Assembly (NCBI GenBank): GCA_046154585.1
Contig: JBJXDX010000126.1
Location: 14,018-78,017, forward strand
Direction: 5' to 3'
Source: CADEFX01 sp046154585
GTDB lineage: Bacteria > Pseudomonadota > Alphaproteobacteria > Rhizobiales > Hyphomicrobiaceae
DNA length: 64,000 nt
Positions 33,518 through 41,370 of the stretch are shown in pieces (positions within the stretch are counted from its first letter, which is position 1; every line of letters starts with the position of its first letter). Position numbers and translations under genes: made by a program. The notes under the pieces are model-generated. The model worked only from the letters and a program-made list of their open reading frames with translations. It made no database searches and had not been told where the DNA came from.

Positions 33518-35101
33518 TTATTTTTCAAACAATTCCATGATGGTCTCGAGCCGGTCAGCTTCGCTCGCCGGCTTGTCCCATCTAATGCGATTGATACGCG
33601 GGAAGCGCATGGCTACGCCGGATTTGTGCCTTGACGATCGCTGTACCGCGTCGAACGCGACTTCGAGAACGAGGCCCGGTGTAACCGCGCGCACGGGGCC
33701 GAAACGATCGGTCGTGTGGCCGCGCACCCACCGGTCGAGTTCGAGAAGCTCGGCATCCGTGTAACCCGAATAGGCCTTTCCGACCGGGACCAGCTCCGTC
33801 AGCCCATCGGCATTCGTTGTCCAGGCGCCGAACGTATAGTCGGAATAGTAGGACGAACGCTTGCCCGATCCGCGCTGCGCGTACATCAGCACGCAATCGA
33901 GCGTCAGCGCCTGCCGCTTCCACTTGAACCAGTGCCCGCGAGGGCGGCCGGCGATGTAGGGGCTCGCGAGGCGCTTCAGCATCAGCCCCTCGATGCCCAA
34001 TCCGCGCGTTCCCTGCCAGATCTCCAGCAGTTCCTCCTTGCTCTTCGGCTCTAGTGGAACGGACAGGTCCGTCGATGGCGGATGTAGGGCTGCGTGCCAA
34101 GCCTCCAGCCTGGCGCGGCGCTCGACGAGCGGCAGTGAGCGCAAATCGACGCCGTCCATCTCCAGCGCATCGTAGAAGCGCAGGTGGGCTGGGAAGTCGG
34201 TAAGCATGCGCTTGGTCACGCTCTTGCGGTTCAGGCGCTGCTGGAGGTCGTTGAACGGCGCCACCTCGTTGCCGCGCACAACTAGAAGCTCGCCGTCCAG
34301 GACAGCATTAAAATTAAGACCGGCGAGAAGCTCGGGGAAACCGCGGCCGATGTCATCGCCGGTGCGGGAGTAGAGGCGCGCCTCGCCGCGGCCCGCAGCG
34401 ACCTGCACGCGGATGCCGTCCCATTTCCACTCGACGGCGAAGTCGGCGAGATCGAGCACGTCCCAATCAGCGTCCTCGAGCGGGTGAGACAGCATCAACG
34501 GGCGGAAGACCGGCGCGCCGGAAACATCAGGGCGGGGCGCAAGGCCGTCCAGCCAGCGAAACAACGGCAGGTAGGGTGGCGCCAAGCCGTGCCAGATCTC
34601 CTCGATCTCGCTCACCGGCTTGCCGACCATTTCGGCGGCGGCAGTCTTGGCCAGACGCGCCGATACACCGACGCGCAATGCGCCGGTCAGGAGCTTCAGC
34701 AGAGCCCAGCGCCCGGTCGAGTCGAGGCCGTCGAGCCAGACCTCGAGCCGGCCTTCCAACGCATTGCGATCCATCAGTTCGAGCTCGGCAACGATGTCGC
34801 CGAGACGTGGCGGCACCGGCGTGGCTGGATGCTCGGGCCATGCCAGGGCAACAGTCTCGGCGGTGTCACCGACGTAGTCGCGCGACAGGCGGAAGAGCTC
34901 GGGATCGAGCCGCCGCGTCATGAGGTTCATGAGGGTGCGCCGGACCGGAAACGAGAACGGCAGGCCGTCGGTCAGGGCCGCCAGCGCATAGCCGCGATCG
35001 GGGTCGGGCGTGGTGCGGAAATACTCCTGCATCAGCCGCAGCTTGGCATTTCGGCCAGGCGTGTAGACGAGGTGATCGAGCAAGTCGGCGAAGGCCTTCA
35101 C
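33518..35101 (-). CDS. ATP-dependent DNA ligase of the damage-response (LigC/Lhr-linked) type
   Basis: A 527-residue DNA ligase. The adenylated Lys226 lies in EWKWDGIRVQ (KxDG). Other motifs are YSRTGDDIGRGFPEL, LDGELLVVRG, KEELLEIWQGTRGLGIEGLMLKRL and WFKWKRQALTLDCVLMYAQ. The N-terminal domain (MKAFADLLDHLVYTPGRNAK) is typical of the ligases associated with an MBL-fold exonuclease and often an Lhr-type helicase. Here the exonuclease gene lies just upstream on the same strand; the helicase and PdeM-type nuclease are not in this window. It is probably involved in repair of crosslink or oxidative damage. Confidence 0.92.
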   Translation of the reverse strand: MKAFADLLDHLVYTPGRNAKLRLMQEYFRTTPDPDRGYALAALTDGLPFSFPVRRTLMNLMTRRLDPELFRLSRDYVGDTAETVALAWPEHPATPVPPRLGDIVAELELMDRNALEGRLEVWLDGLDSTGRWALLKLLTGALRVGVSARLAKTAAAEMVGKPVSEIEEIWHGLAPPYLPLFRWLDGLAPRPDVSGAPVFRPLMLSHPLEDADWDVLDLADFAVEWKWDGIRVQVAAGRGEARLYSRTGDDIGRGFPELLAGLNFNAVLDGELLVVRGNEVAPFNDLQQRLNRKSVTKRMLTDFPAHLRFYDALEMDGVDLRSLPLVERRARLEAWHAALHPPSTDLSVPLEPKSKEELLEIWQGTRGLGIEGLMLKRLASPYIAGRPRGHWFKWKRQALTLDCVLMYAQRGSGKRSSYYSDYTFGAWTTNADGLTELVPVGKAYSGYTDAELLELDRWVRGHTTDRFGPVRAVTPGLVLEVAFDAVQRSSRHKSGVAMRFPRINRIRWDKPASEADRLETIMELFEK

Positions 35102-35206
35102 TCTAGTGTCCCGATTCCCAAGTTGGCCAGATCTCGATGCTAGGTTCGGGCGCGAACTTCGGAATAAAAAGGGGCACTAGATTTATGACCTTGCTCGTGT
35201 GATTCA

Positions 35207-35259
35207 GATCGAGAAATTCGCTCCGAGCGCTCCCGAAAGTACCGGCGAATTTCTCGATC
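35207..35259. repeat. Perfect 15-bp inverted repeat between exonuclease and ligase genes
   Basis: GATCGAGAAATTCGC (35207-35221) and GCGAATTTCTCGATC (35245-35259) are perfect complements around a 23-base spacer. The right arm touches the exonuclease stop. It could be a terminator, an mRNA processing hairpin or an extragenic palindrome; there is no T-run on either side. Confidence 0.75.
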
Positions 35260-35260
35260 A

Positions 35261-36274
35261 TCACACTAGGTCCTCCTCCTCGCGGCCGACGAGCGCGAGG
35301 GCGCGGCCGCGCTTGCCCATAAGGCCGATCTGGTGCACGAGAGCTTCCTCCCGTCCGTGCGTGACCCAGATCTCGCCTGCGCCCGTTTCCTCGATGGTGG
35401 TGACCAGCTCGGGCCAATCGACATGATCGGAGATCACAAGGGGCAGCTCGACGCTGTACTGGCGGGCGCGGCCGCGGACACGCATCCAGCCCGACGCAAA
35501 GGCTGTGACGGGATCGGCGAGCCGGCGCGACCAGCGATCCTTCAACGCCGATGGCGGACACAGGACGATCTCTCCGGCAAGACTTTCCTTGGCGTCGCTG
35601 ACGAGCTCCAGGCGACCGAGCGGAACGCCGAGCTGCTCGTAGAGATCGCAGGCGCTTTTGAGCGCGCCGTGCAGCCAGATGGGGCGGCCGAAGCCGGCAT
35701 GGCGCAGAAGCGCGATCAGGCGCTGGCATTTGCCCAGGCTGTAGACACCGATGAGATGCGTGCGTTCGGGGAACGTGCCGAGCGAGGCGAGAAGACGGCC
35801 GATCTCGCGCGCGTCGGGCTCATGCCGGAACACGGGCAGCCCGAACGTCGCCTCGGTGACGAACAGATCGCACGGCACGAGTTCGAACGGCGGACAGGTG
35901 GGATCGGCGCGACGCTTGTAGTCGCCGGACACGACCGCGCGCTGGCCGCCGAACTCGAGGACGATCTGGGCACTGCCGAGGATATGGCCGGCCGGGCGCA
36001 GTGTGACATCGACATCGCCAATGGTCAGTTGCTCGCCGTAAGTCAGAGCCTGTTGACTGCGCCCGGCGCCGCTGCCAAGCCGCATGCGCATGACGGCGAG
36101 TGTTTCCGGTGTTGCGAGCACGGCGTCATGACCGGGCCTCGCATGGTCGGAATGGCCATGAGTGATGATGGCGCGCGCCACCGACCCAACTGGGTCAATG
36201 TAGAAATCGCCTGGAGGGCAGTAGAGGCCCGACGGGGTCGGATGGAGCCAAGTTTCGAAGCGGGACGGGGACAT
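35261..36274 (-). CDS. Ligase-associated metallo-beta-lactamase-fold exonuclease
   Basis: A 337-residue MBL-fold/beta-CASP-like nuclease of the ligase-associated DNA exonuclease family. It has the metal motif THGHSDHARPGH (HxHxDH) near residue 38. AGHILGSAQIVLEF, VVSGDYKRRADPTCPPFELVPC and FVTEATFGLPVF are the SNM1/Exo signatures, and LVISDHVDWPELV is near the C-terminus. It is encoded upstream of the ligase on the same strand, separated by 159 bases that hold a strong inverted repeat. It should resect or trim ends before ligation. Confidence 0.9.
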   Translation of the reverse strand: MSPSRFETWLHPTPSGLYCPPGDFYIDPVGSVARAIITHGHSDHARPGHDAVLATPETLAVMRMRLGSGAGRSQQALTYGEQLTIGDVDVTLRPAGHILGSAQIVLEFGGQRAVVSGDYKRRADPTCPPFELVPCDLFVTEATFGLPVFRHEPDAREIGRLLASLGTFPERTHLIGVYSLGKCQRLIALLRHAGFGRPIWLHGALKSACDLYEQLGVPLGRLELVSDAKESLAGEIVLCPPSALKDRWSRRLADPVTAFASGWMRVRGRARQYSVELPLVISDHVDWPELVTTIEETGAGEIWVTHGREEALVHQIGLMGKRGRALALVGREEEDLV

Positions 36275-36462
36275 CGATCGATATGGTAACGCTGCTGTTG
36301 ACGCTGCAGATGTTACTCGCGCGCGGGTGCATCAAGAGCAATCCGCTTTTGGATGCGATCTGAGCGGGTTGGCGATCAAGGATCAACAGGCTCCTGCAAG
36401 GCGCGCAAATTGAATTTGACCCAAACGGAACCGTACGCCCATGATGACCGTGCAGTTTCTCT

Positions 36463-37275
36463 ATGCGGCGCCTCTTTGTTCAGTGTTTTTTGCGGGGCTT
36501 TCCGGTGCGGCGTTGGCGGGCGACAGGCGCTGCTCTTTGTGCAGCGGCCGTCCTGACATGCGAATTGCGGCCGGAACCGGCCCGAGCCGAGCCCTGGGTC
36601 GCGTCGACCAGTACAGCACGCGGCGCACCGACGCTGGAGGCGTCGGCCGGGGCGGATGTCACGGCGCATGGCTGGGCCGTCTATTCCAGCCTCATGTCGA
36701 GCATCGGCGGAAGCCTTCTGGAAGACGGTTGGCGCATTCGCCTTGGCGGCGGCTACGGCGCCTATTCCTACAGCAGCACCAGGTGGACCGGGAGTACCGT
36801 GGTCGTCGTACCGTTCGACGGCACCGTGACCTTTGCGGATGCGCTCATCGGCTATCAGCAGCGATGGGGTGCTTTGACGCTCAAGGTGTTTGCAGGTGCA
36901 GTGGCGCAGCATAACAGCGTGACGCCAATCGATGTCGAGAGCACTGTACGCGGCACGCGTTGGGGCGGGAAAGGCGCGGTCGAAGCCTGGCTCGATATCG
37001 GTGCCAGCGCGTTCGCCCAGCTCGATCTCAGCTACGCAACGATCTACGACACGTACGGCTCGCGCCTTCGTCTCGGCTACAAATTCACGCCACAGCTTTC
37101 GATCGGACCAGAAGCCGGCCTCAACGGCAACGTCGACTACGACTCCGGGCGGCTCGGCGCGTTCGTGCGCTATGACGGCACACGGGGTGAGATCTCCGTT
37201 TCCGCCGGTGCCGCAGGCGACCGCTCCGAGGTGACGGGCGGCTACGCGACGATCAACGCGCTGCTGCGTTTCTGA
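36463..37275 (+). CDS. bcsS: BcsS-like outer-membrane cellulose biosynthesis protein
   Basis: A 270-residue exported protein. A long basic N-region is followed by a signal helix (ATGAALCAAAVLTCELRPEPARA). The mature part is made of alternating beta strands typical of a small barrel (WRIRLGGGYGAYSYSSTRW, LTLKVFAGAVAQHNSVTPID, LRLGYKFTPQLSIGPEAGLNGN). The protein ends in RF, as outer-membrane barrels do. The order of these motifs matches the BcsS family found beside cellulose genes in Hyphomicrobiales. No bcs operon is adjacent, but the PilZ synthase lies 5 kb upstream. Confidence 0.65.
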   Translation: MRRLFVQCFLRGFPVRRWRATGAALCAAAVLTCELRPEPARAEPWVASTSTARGAPTLEASAGADVTAHGWAVYSSLMSSIGGSLLEDGWRIRLGGGYGAYSYSSTRWTGSTVVVVPFDGTVTFADALIGYQQRWGALTLKVFAGAVAQHNSVTPIDVESTVRGTRWGGKGAVEAWLDIGASAFAQLDLSYATIYDTYGSRLRLGYKFTPQLSIGPEAGLNGNVDYDSGRLGAFVRYDGTRGEISVSAGAAGDRSEVTGGYATINALLRF

Positions 37276-37400
37276 CACCCGAACGGTCCTACCTATCGCC
37301 TGCCTCAGTTCCGGCGCGCTTACAGCCATGATCTGTGCTAGAATCAACGAATAAGGGGCCTGCTAAATGGTCTCGGACGTTCCGTCAGATGGAGGCAAGC

Positions 37401-38210
37401 ATGAAAGCCATTCTCGTTCCATCGGACCAGGGCGAGCACATGCCCTCGGTTCTTGCCACGGCAGAATTGCTGGGCCGCCAGTTTGAAGGCACGCTGGAGG
37501 GCGTGGCGCTGCGGCCGATCCACGTCGAGATCGTTGCTCCCGACCCGATCGTCGCCGTCACCTTCCCACCTGCGGACTGGAACGACGCGGAGTTTGTGGG
37601 CAAATCGCGGCGTCTGTTCGACGAGCACTTCGCAGGCAAGCAAGGTCTGCGCGCGCGCTGGCGGGCAGGCCCCTCCATAGATGATGCGGGCCTGGGCAGC
37701 CTCGCGCGTGTTTACGACGTGGTCGTTCTCGGCCGGCCGAACAATTCTGGAACCGGGCCGCGCATGACGACGCTGGAGGGCGCGCTGTTCGAGAGCGGCA
37801 GACCGGTGCTCATTGCACCGCCAACGCCGCCAACGAGCCTGGGGGAGAACGTGGTCGTCTCCTGGAACCAGAGCACCGAGCAGGCGCGCGTCACGGCGGA
37901 CGCCCTTCCTTTGCTCAAACGAGCAAAAAACGTCACCGTCCTTGCGGTGGAGGGGCTGATCGTGCCTGGCCCCACGGCCGCGCAATGCTGCGACTGGCTG
38001 GCGATGCACGGTGTCAATGCGCGCGAGCTGTCGGTGGGCCACGGCGGCAAGAAATCGGGCGACGTGGTGCTGACCGAAGCCAAGAAACTGGGCGCAGACC
38101 TGATCGTCAAGGGGGCCTATACGCAAAGCCGGCTCAGGCAGATGATCTTCGGCGGCGCCACGAGCCATCTTCTGGCGCACAGCACCATCCCCATCCTCAT
38201 GGCTCATTAA
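37401..38210 (+). CDS. Universal stress protein (tandem UspA-like)
   Basis: A 269-residue cytoplasmic protein. The ATG at 37401 is chosen because GGAGG lies six bases upstream and the UspA fold begins at once (MKAILVPSDQGEHMPSVLATAELLG). The C-terminal half holds the nucleotide-binding signature (GADLIVKGAYTQSRLRQMIFGGATSHLLAHSTIPILM), matching G-2x-G-9x-G(S/T). The first half is a degenerate Usp unit (LGRPNNSGTGPRMTTLEGALFESGRPVLIAP). It is probably ATP-binding and induced by stress; no promoter could be assigned. Confidence 0.85.
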   Translation: MKAILVPSDQGEHMPSVLATAELLGRQFEGTLEGVALRPIHVEIVAPDPIVAVTFPPADWNDAEFVGKSRRLFDEHFAGKQGLRARWRAGPSIDDAGLGSLARVYDVVVLGRPNNSGTGPRMTTLEGALFESGRPVLIAPPTPPTSLGENVVVSWNQSTEQARVTADALPLLKRAKNVTVLAVEGLIVPGPTAAQCCDWLAMHGVNARELSVGHGGKKSGDVVLTEAKKLGADLIVKGAYTQSRLRQMIFGGATSHLLAHSTIPILMAH

Positions 38211-38268
38211 TATCGGTCATCGGATCACGCAGCGCGCCATCCGATTGCGGCATTCCCTCCGGGGCGGC

Positions 38269-39555
38269 TCAGGTGTCCGCGGCCGGAGGACGGCCAATGC
38301 GCTCGTGCCTGAGGCTGGGCACGACCCAGAAGCTCGCCAGTCCGAGCAGCGATCCCATCATGCCGAGAAGAAACGACGCGTAGTACGTGCCGGTGATCTC
38401 GTGGAACCAGCCTGAGACGAACGAGCCGATGCCGGCGCCGATACCCATGGCCAGGGACATGGTGCCGAAGATTGCCCCGACCCCTCCTCCGGGGAACAGC
38501 ACTGTGATGAAGGCGAGGATGATCGGTCCGCGCGCGCCCTGCATCAAGCCGAAAAACAAGACGAAGCCGTAGACCAGAAGCAGCGACGGGAAAACGGCAA
38601 CCAGAATGAGCGACGATGTACCAAGGATCGACAGCACATAGGACAGCGAAACCGCTTGCCTGCGCCCGATGCGGTCCGACAGCCAGCCGATGGTGATGAT
38701 ACCGACCACGGAGAGGGCGCCGGTCAGGCCGAACGCGCTGGCGGCGACGAGGGGATCGAACCCCTGCTCAACCAGATAGGCGACCGACTGCGGCAGTACG
38801 CTGTAGGCGGCGACCGAGGTCCAGAAATACGCCGCGGCAAGACCCCAGAATGCCGACGTGCGCACGGCCGTCGATACGCGCCACGCGCCTTGCGGCAATT
38901 GGGCGGCCTCCCGCCGTTTCGCCTGCCATTCCGGCGACCCTTCAGTCACCCGATCTAGCGGCAGCAGCAGGATGAGGGGAATGAAGAACAGAACGCCCAT
39001 GCCGAGAAGCTGGTGCGTCGATCGCCAGCCGTACCTTGCGAGCAATATCTGCGTCAGTGGCGGCAACAGGAGCATGCCGGCCCCGACTGCCGCGTACGGC
39101 AGCGACATGATGGATCCGATGCGTGTCGTGAACCAGCGCGACAGCAGGCTCGATGCAATCACCATACCCAGCGCCGCGGAGCCTAAGCCTCCCAACAGCC
39201 CCACGCAGAGATAGTAGTGCCAGACCGACGTCGCCAACCCGGCCAGCGCATACCCCAAGCCAAGTACCGTTAAACCGAAGCCGTACGTGATGCGCGCGCC
39301 GAGCCGGTCGATGAGCTGACCGGTAAACGGCGCGGAGAACCCGTAAGCCATGGCAAAGATCGAATACGTCGCCGTCATTTCCGCACGCGTGGCGCTCAGC
39401 CCTCGCTCGACCGGCAGCAGGAACACGGCGAACGTTTCCGTGATCCCGCGGCCGACTGTATTCATGAGGAAGGTGAGGATGAGCAGGGAAACAAGGAACG
39501 CCCGGCTTGCCTCAGATGCGGCTTTGGGATCGTGGTGGTCCAGACCGTGCTGCAT
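38269..39555 (-). CDS. MFS transporter, oxalate/formate-antiporter-like
   Basis: A 428-residue protein with 12 predicted helices. The cytoplasmic loop motif between helices 2 and 3 is GQLIDRLGARITYGFG, close to the MFS GxxxDRxGRR pattern. The second half has GWLSDRIGRRQAVSLSYVL. The general layout (FLVSLLILTFLMNTVGRGITETFAVFLLPVE start) resembles the OFA/monocarboxylate group. It is the last gene of a closely spaced minus-strand set with a secreted protein and serine-glyoxylate aminotransferase, so an organic acid substrate is plausible. Confidence 0.8.
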   Translation of the reverse strand: MQHGLDHHDPKAASEASRAFLVSLLILTFLMNTVGRGITETFAVFLLPVERGLSATRAEMTATYSIFAMAYGFSAPFTGQLIDRLGARITYGFGLTVLGLGYALAGLATSVWHYYLCVGLLGGLGSAALGMVIASSLLSRWFTTRIGSIMSLPYAAVGAGMLLLPPLTQILLARYGWRSTHQLLGMGVLFFIPLILLLPLDRVTEGSPEWQAKRREAAQLPQGAWRVSTAVRTSAFWGLAAAYFWTSVAAYSVLPQSVAYLVEQGFDPLVAASAFGLTGALSVVGIITIGWLSDRIGRRQAVSLSYVLSILGTSSLILVAVFPSLLLVYGFVLFFGLMQGARGPIILAFITVLFPGGGVGAIFGTMSLAMGIGAGIGSFVSGWFHEITGTYYASFLLGMMGSLLGLASFWVVPSLRHERIGRPPAADT

Positions 39556-39560
39556 TTCGC

Positions 39561-40007
39561 CTAGCGGCGCTTCAAGGAGGCGTAGCCCACCAGGGTCTTG
39601 CCGTTGTGGGTCCCAACCCAGCCCCAGGCGAGCTGATCGCCCGCCATCGTGACAGTAATGCTGCCGTCGATGCAGCGCCCCCCTTTATCGAGGCGACCGC
39701 GTGTGATGGTCTCGAGAAAGAAAGTATACCCGCCCGCAGATCCGGCGCGTGTTAGCTTGCCGCCGCACTGGAGGTCGGGGTAGTCCGTCTCGCCGCCGCT
39801 TGCCTGCAGCGTCATCACGATCGAGTAGGGCTTCGAGCCGGGTTGAGTCACGGGTCCCGTCCAGGCGCCGGTGACACCGCCCTTGGTTTGCGCAGGCGCG
39901 GCTTTCTGTTGTGCCGGCGGCTTTGGCTGTTGCGCGACAGCTGGCGGCACAACCATGCCGGCGGCTGCGAGCGTGATCACTCCGAGCGAAATCCCGACCC
40001 TGACCAT
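39561..40007 (-). CDS. Hypothetical secreted protein
   Basis: A 148-residue exported protein of unknown function. It has a signal peptide (VGISLGVITLAAAGMVVPPAVAQ), then a Pro/Lys/Gln linker (PKPPAQQKAAPAQTKGG). A single compact beta domain follows with TGAWTGPVTQPGSKPYSIVM, DYPDLQCGGKLTR and GGRCIDGSITVTM. The two Cys are likely to pair. It lies eight bases after sgaA and five before the MFS gene, so the three are probably one operon. I know no function for the family. Confidence 0.65.
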   Translation of the reverse strand: MVRVGISLGVITLAAAGMVVPPAVAQQPKPPAQQKAAPAQTKGGVTGAWTGPVTQPGSKPYSIVMTLQASGGETDYPDLQCGGKLTRAGSAGGYTFFLETITRGRLDKGGRCIDGSITVTMAGDQLAWGWVGTHNGKTLVGYASLKRR

Positions 40008-40015
40008 GCTGCCCC

Positions 40016-41197
40016 CTAGACGCCTTTGGCGAGATACGCCATCGCAACACTCACGCCGCCCGTCTTGTGCGGCACACCGGCGAGACCAAGGCCCATCTCA
40101 ACGCCCGCCAGAGCGCCGATCATGGTCAGGTCGTTCGTATCGCCGAGATGGCCGATGCGGAACACCTTGCCCGCGACCTTGCTGAGGCCGGTGCCAAGCG
40201 ACAGGTCGAAGGCGTCGAGCGTGATCGTGCGGAAGCGATCGGCATCATGTCCCTCGGGCATCACCACCGCCGTCAGCACAGGTGAATAATATTTCGCATC
40301 CTTGCACAGGATCTCCAGCCCCCAGGCGCGCACGGCACGGCGCGTCGCCTCGCCATGGCGCTGATGGCGCGCGAACACGTTGTCCAGACCTTCCTCGTGC
40401 AGCATGTCGATGGCCTCGGCCAGGCCATAGAGCAAGTTCGTCGCCGGGGTGTAGGGGAAGAACCCGTTCCTGTTATTGGCGAGCATCTCCTCCCAGGACC
40501 AGAACAGCTTGCGGCTTTGCGACGCCTTGGCTGCCGCCAGGGCCTTGTCAGAGACAGCATTGAAGGAGAGGCCCGGTGGCAGCATCAGGCCCTTCTGGGA
40601 GCCTCCGACCGTCACGTCGACGCCCCACTCCTCATGGCGATAGTCCACAGAGCCGAGCGAGGAGATCGTATCCACCATGAACAGCGCGGGATGCTTGGCG
40701 GCATCGATGGCGCGGCGGATCTCATCGATGTGGGATGTGGCGCCCGTGGCCGTCTCGTTGTGGACGACGCAGACGGCCTTGATCGTATGGCCTTTGTCCT
40801 CGCGAAGCCGCGCTTCGATGGCGGCCGCGTCGGCGCCCGAGCGCCAGTCGGAGGGGATGAACTCGGGCTCGAGGCCAAGCTTCAAGGCCATGTTCTTCCA
40901 CAGAGCGGCGAAATGGCCGGTCTCGTACATCAGCACCTTGTCGCCGGGCGACAGGGCATTGACCAGGGCCGCCTCCCATGCGCCCGTGCCGGAAGCCGGG
41001 TAGATGACGACCGGTCCGCTGGTCTTGAAGATGGTCTTGATCCCGTCGAGCACGCGATGGCCGAGCTTCTGGAATTCCGGCCCGCGATGGTCGAGCACCG
41101 GCATGTCCATGGCGCGCAGGACGCGGTCCGGGACCGGCGTCGGGCCCGGGATTTGCAAAAAATGGCGCCCGGCGCGGCGTTGCGGCTGGTTGGACAT
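40016..41197 (-). CDS. sgaA: Serine-glyoxylate aminotransferase (class V)
   Basis: A 393-residue PLP enzyme that moves the amino group of serine to glyoxylate, giving hydroxypyruvate and glycine, a serine-cycle step in methylotrophs. Motifs are QIPGPTPVPDRVLRAMDMPVLDHR at the start, SGTGAWEAALVN, HNETATGATS, MVDTISSLGSVDYR, and the PLP Lys202 in VGGSQKGLMLPPG. The strong IPGPTPVP start and the length match SgaA of methylotrophic Hyphomicrobium-type enzymes better than AGXT. It heads a minus-strand group with a secreted protein and an MFS transporter. Confidence 0.85.
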   Translation of the reverse strand: MSNQPQRRAGRHFLQIPGPTPVPDRVLRAMDMPVLDHRGPEFQKLGHRVLDGIKTIFKTSGPVVIYPASGTGAWEAALVNALSPGDKVLMYETGHFAALWKNMALKLGLEPEFIPSDWRSGADAAAIEARLREDKGHTIKAVCVVHNETATGATSHIDEIRRAIDAAKHPALFMVDTISSLGSVDYRHEEWGVDVTVGGSQKGLMLPPGLSFNAVSDKALAAAKASQSRKLFWSWEEMLANNRNGFFPYTPATNLLYGLAEAIDMLHEEGLDNVFARHQRHGEATRRAVRAWGLEILCKDAKYYSPVLTAVVMPEGHDADRFRTITLDAFDLSLGTGLSKVAGKVFRIGHLGDTNDLTMIGALAGVEMGLGLAGVPHKTGGVSVAMAYLAKGV

Positions 41198-41370
41198 GGA
41201 ACGCTCTCCCTCGGTATTGGGGCACTCTCGGCTGCACCGCTTAGCACGCCTTCCCGCGGCTCGCCCAATGGGATTTCTCGACCCTTCCAGCCGACGGCTT
41301 CAACTCGAAGAGGAAATCACGCATTCTCCCGCGGCCCGCAATAGCCACAACAGTAGGCTGCACCTTCTCA

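Noticed and set aside
36427..36452. EcfG-like site before the BcsS-like gene (GGAAC-N17-CGTG)
   Set aside because: The -10 part is CGTG rather than CGTT and it lies only 10 bases from the start codon, too close for a normal leader.
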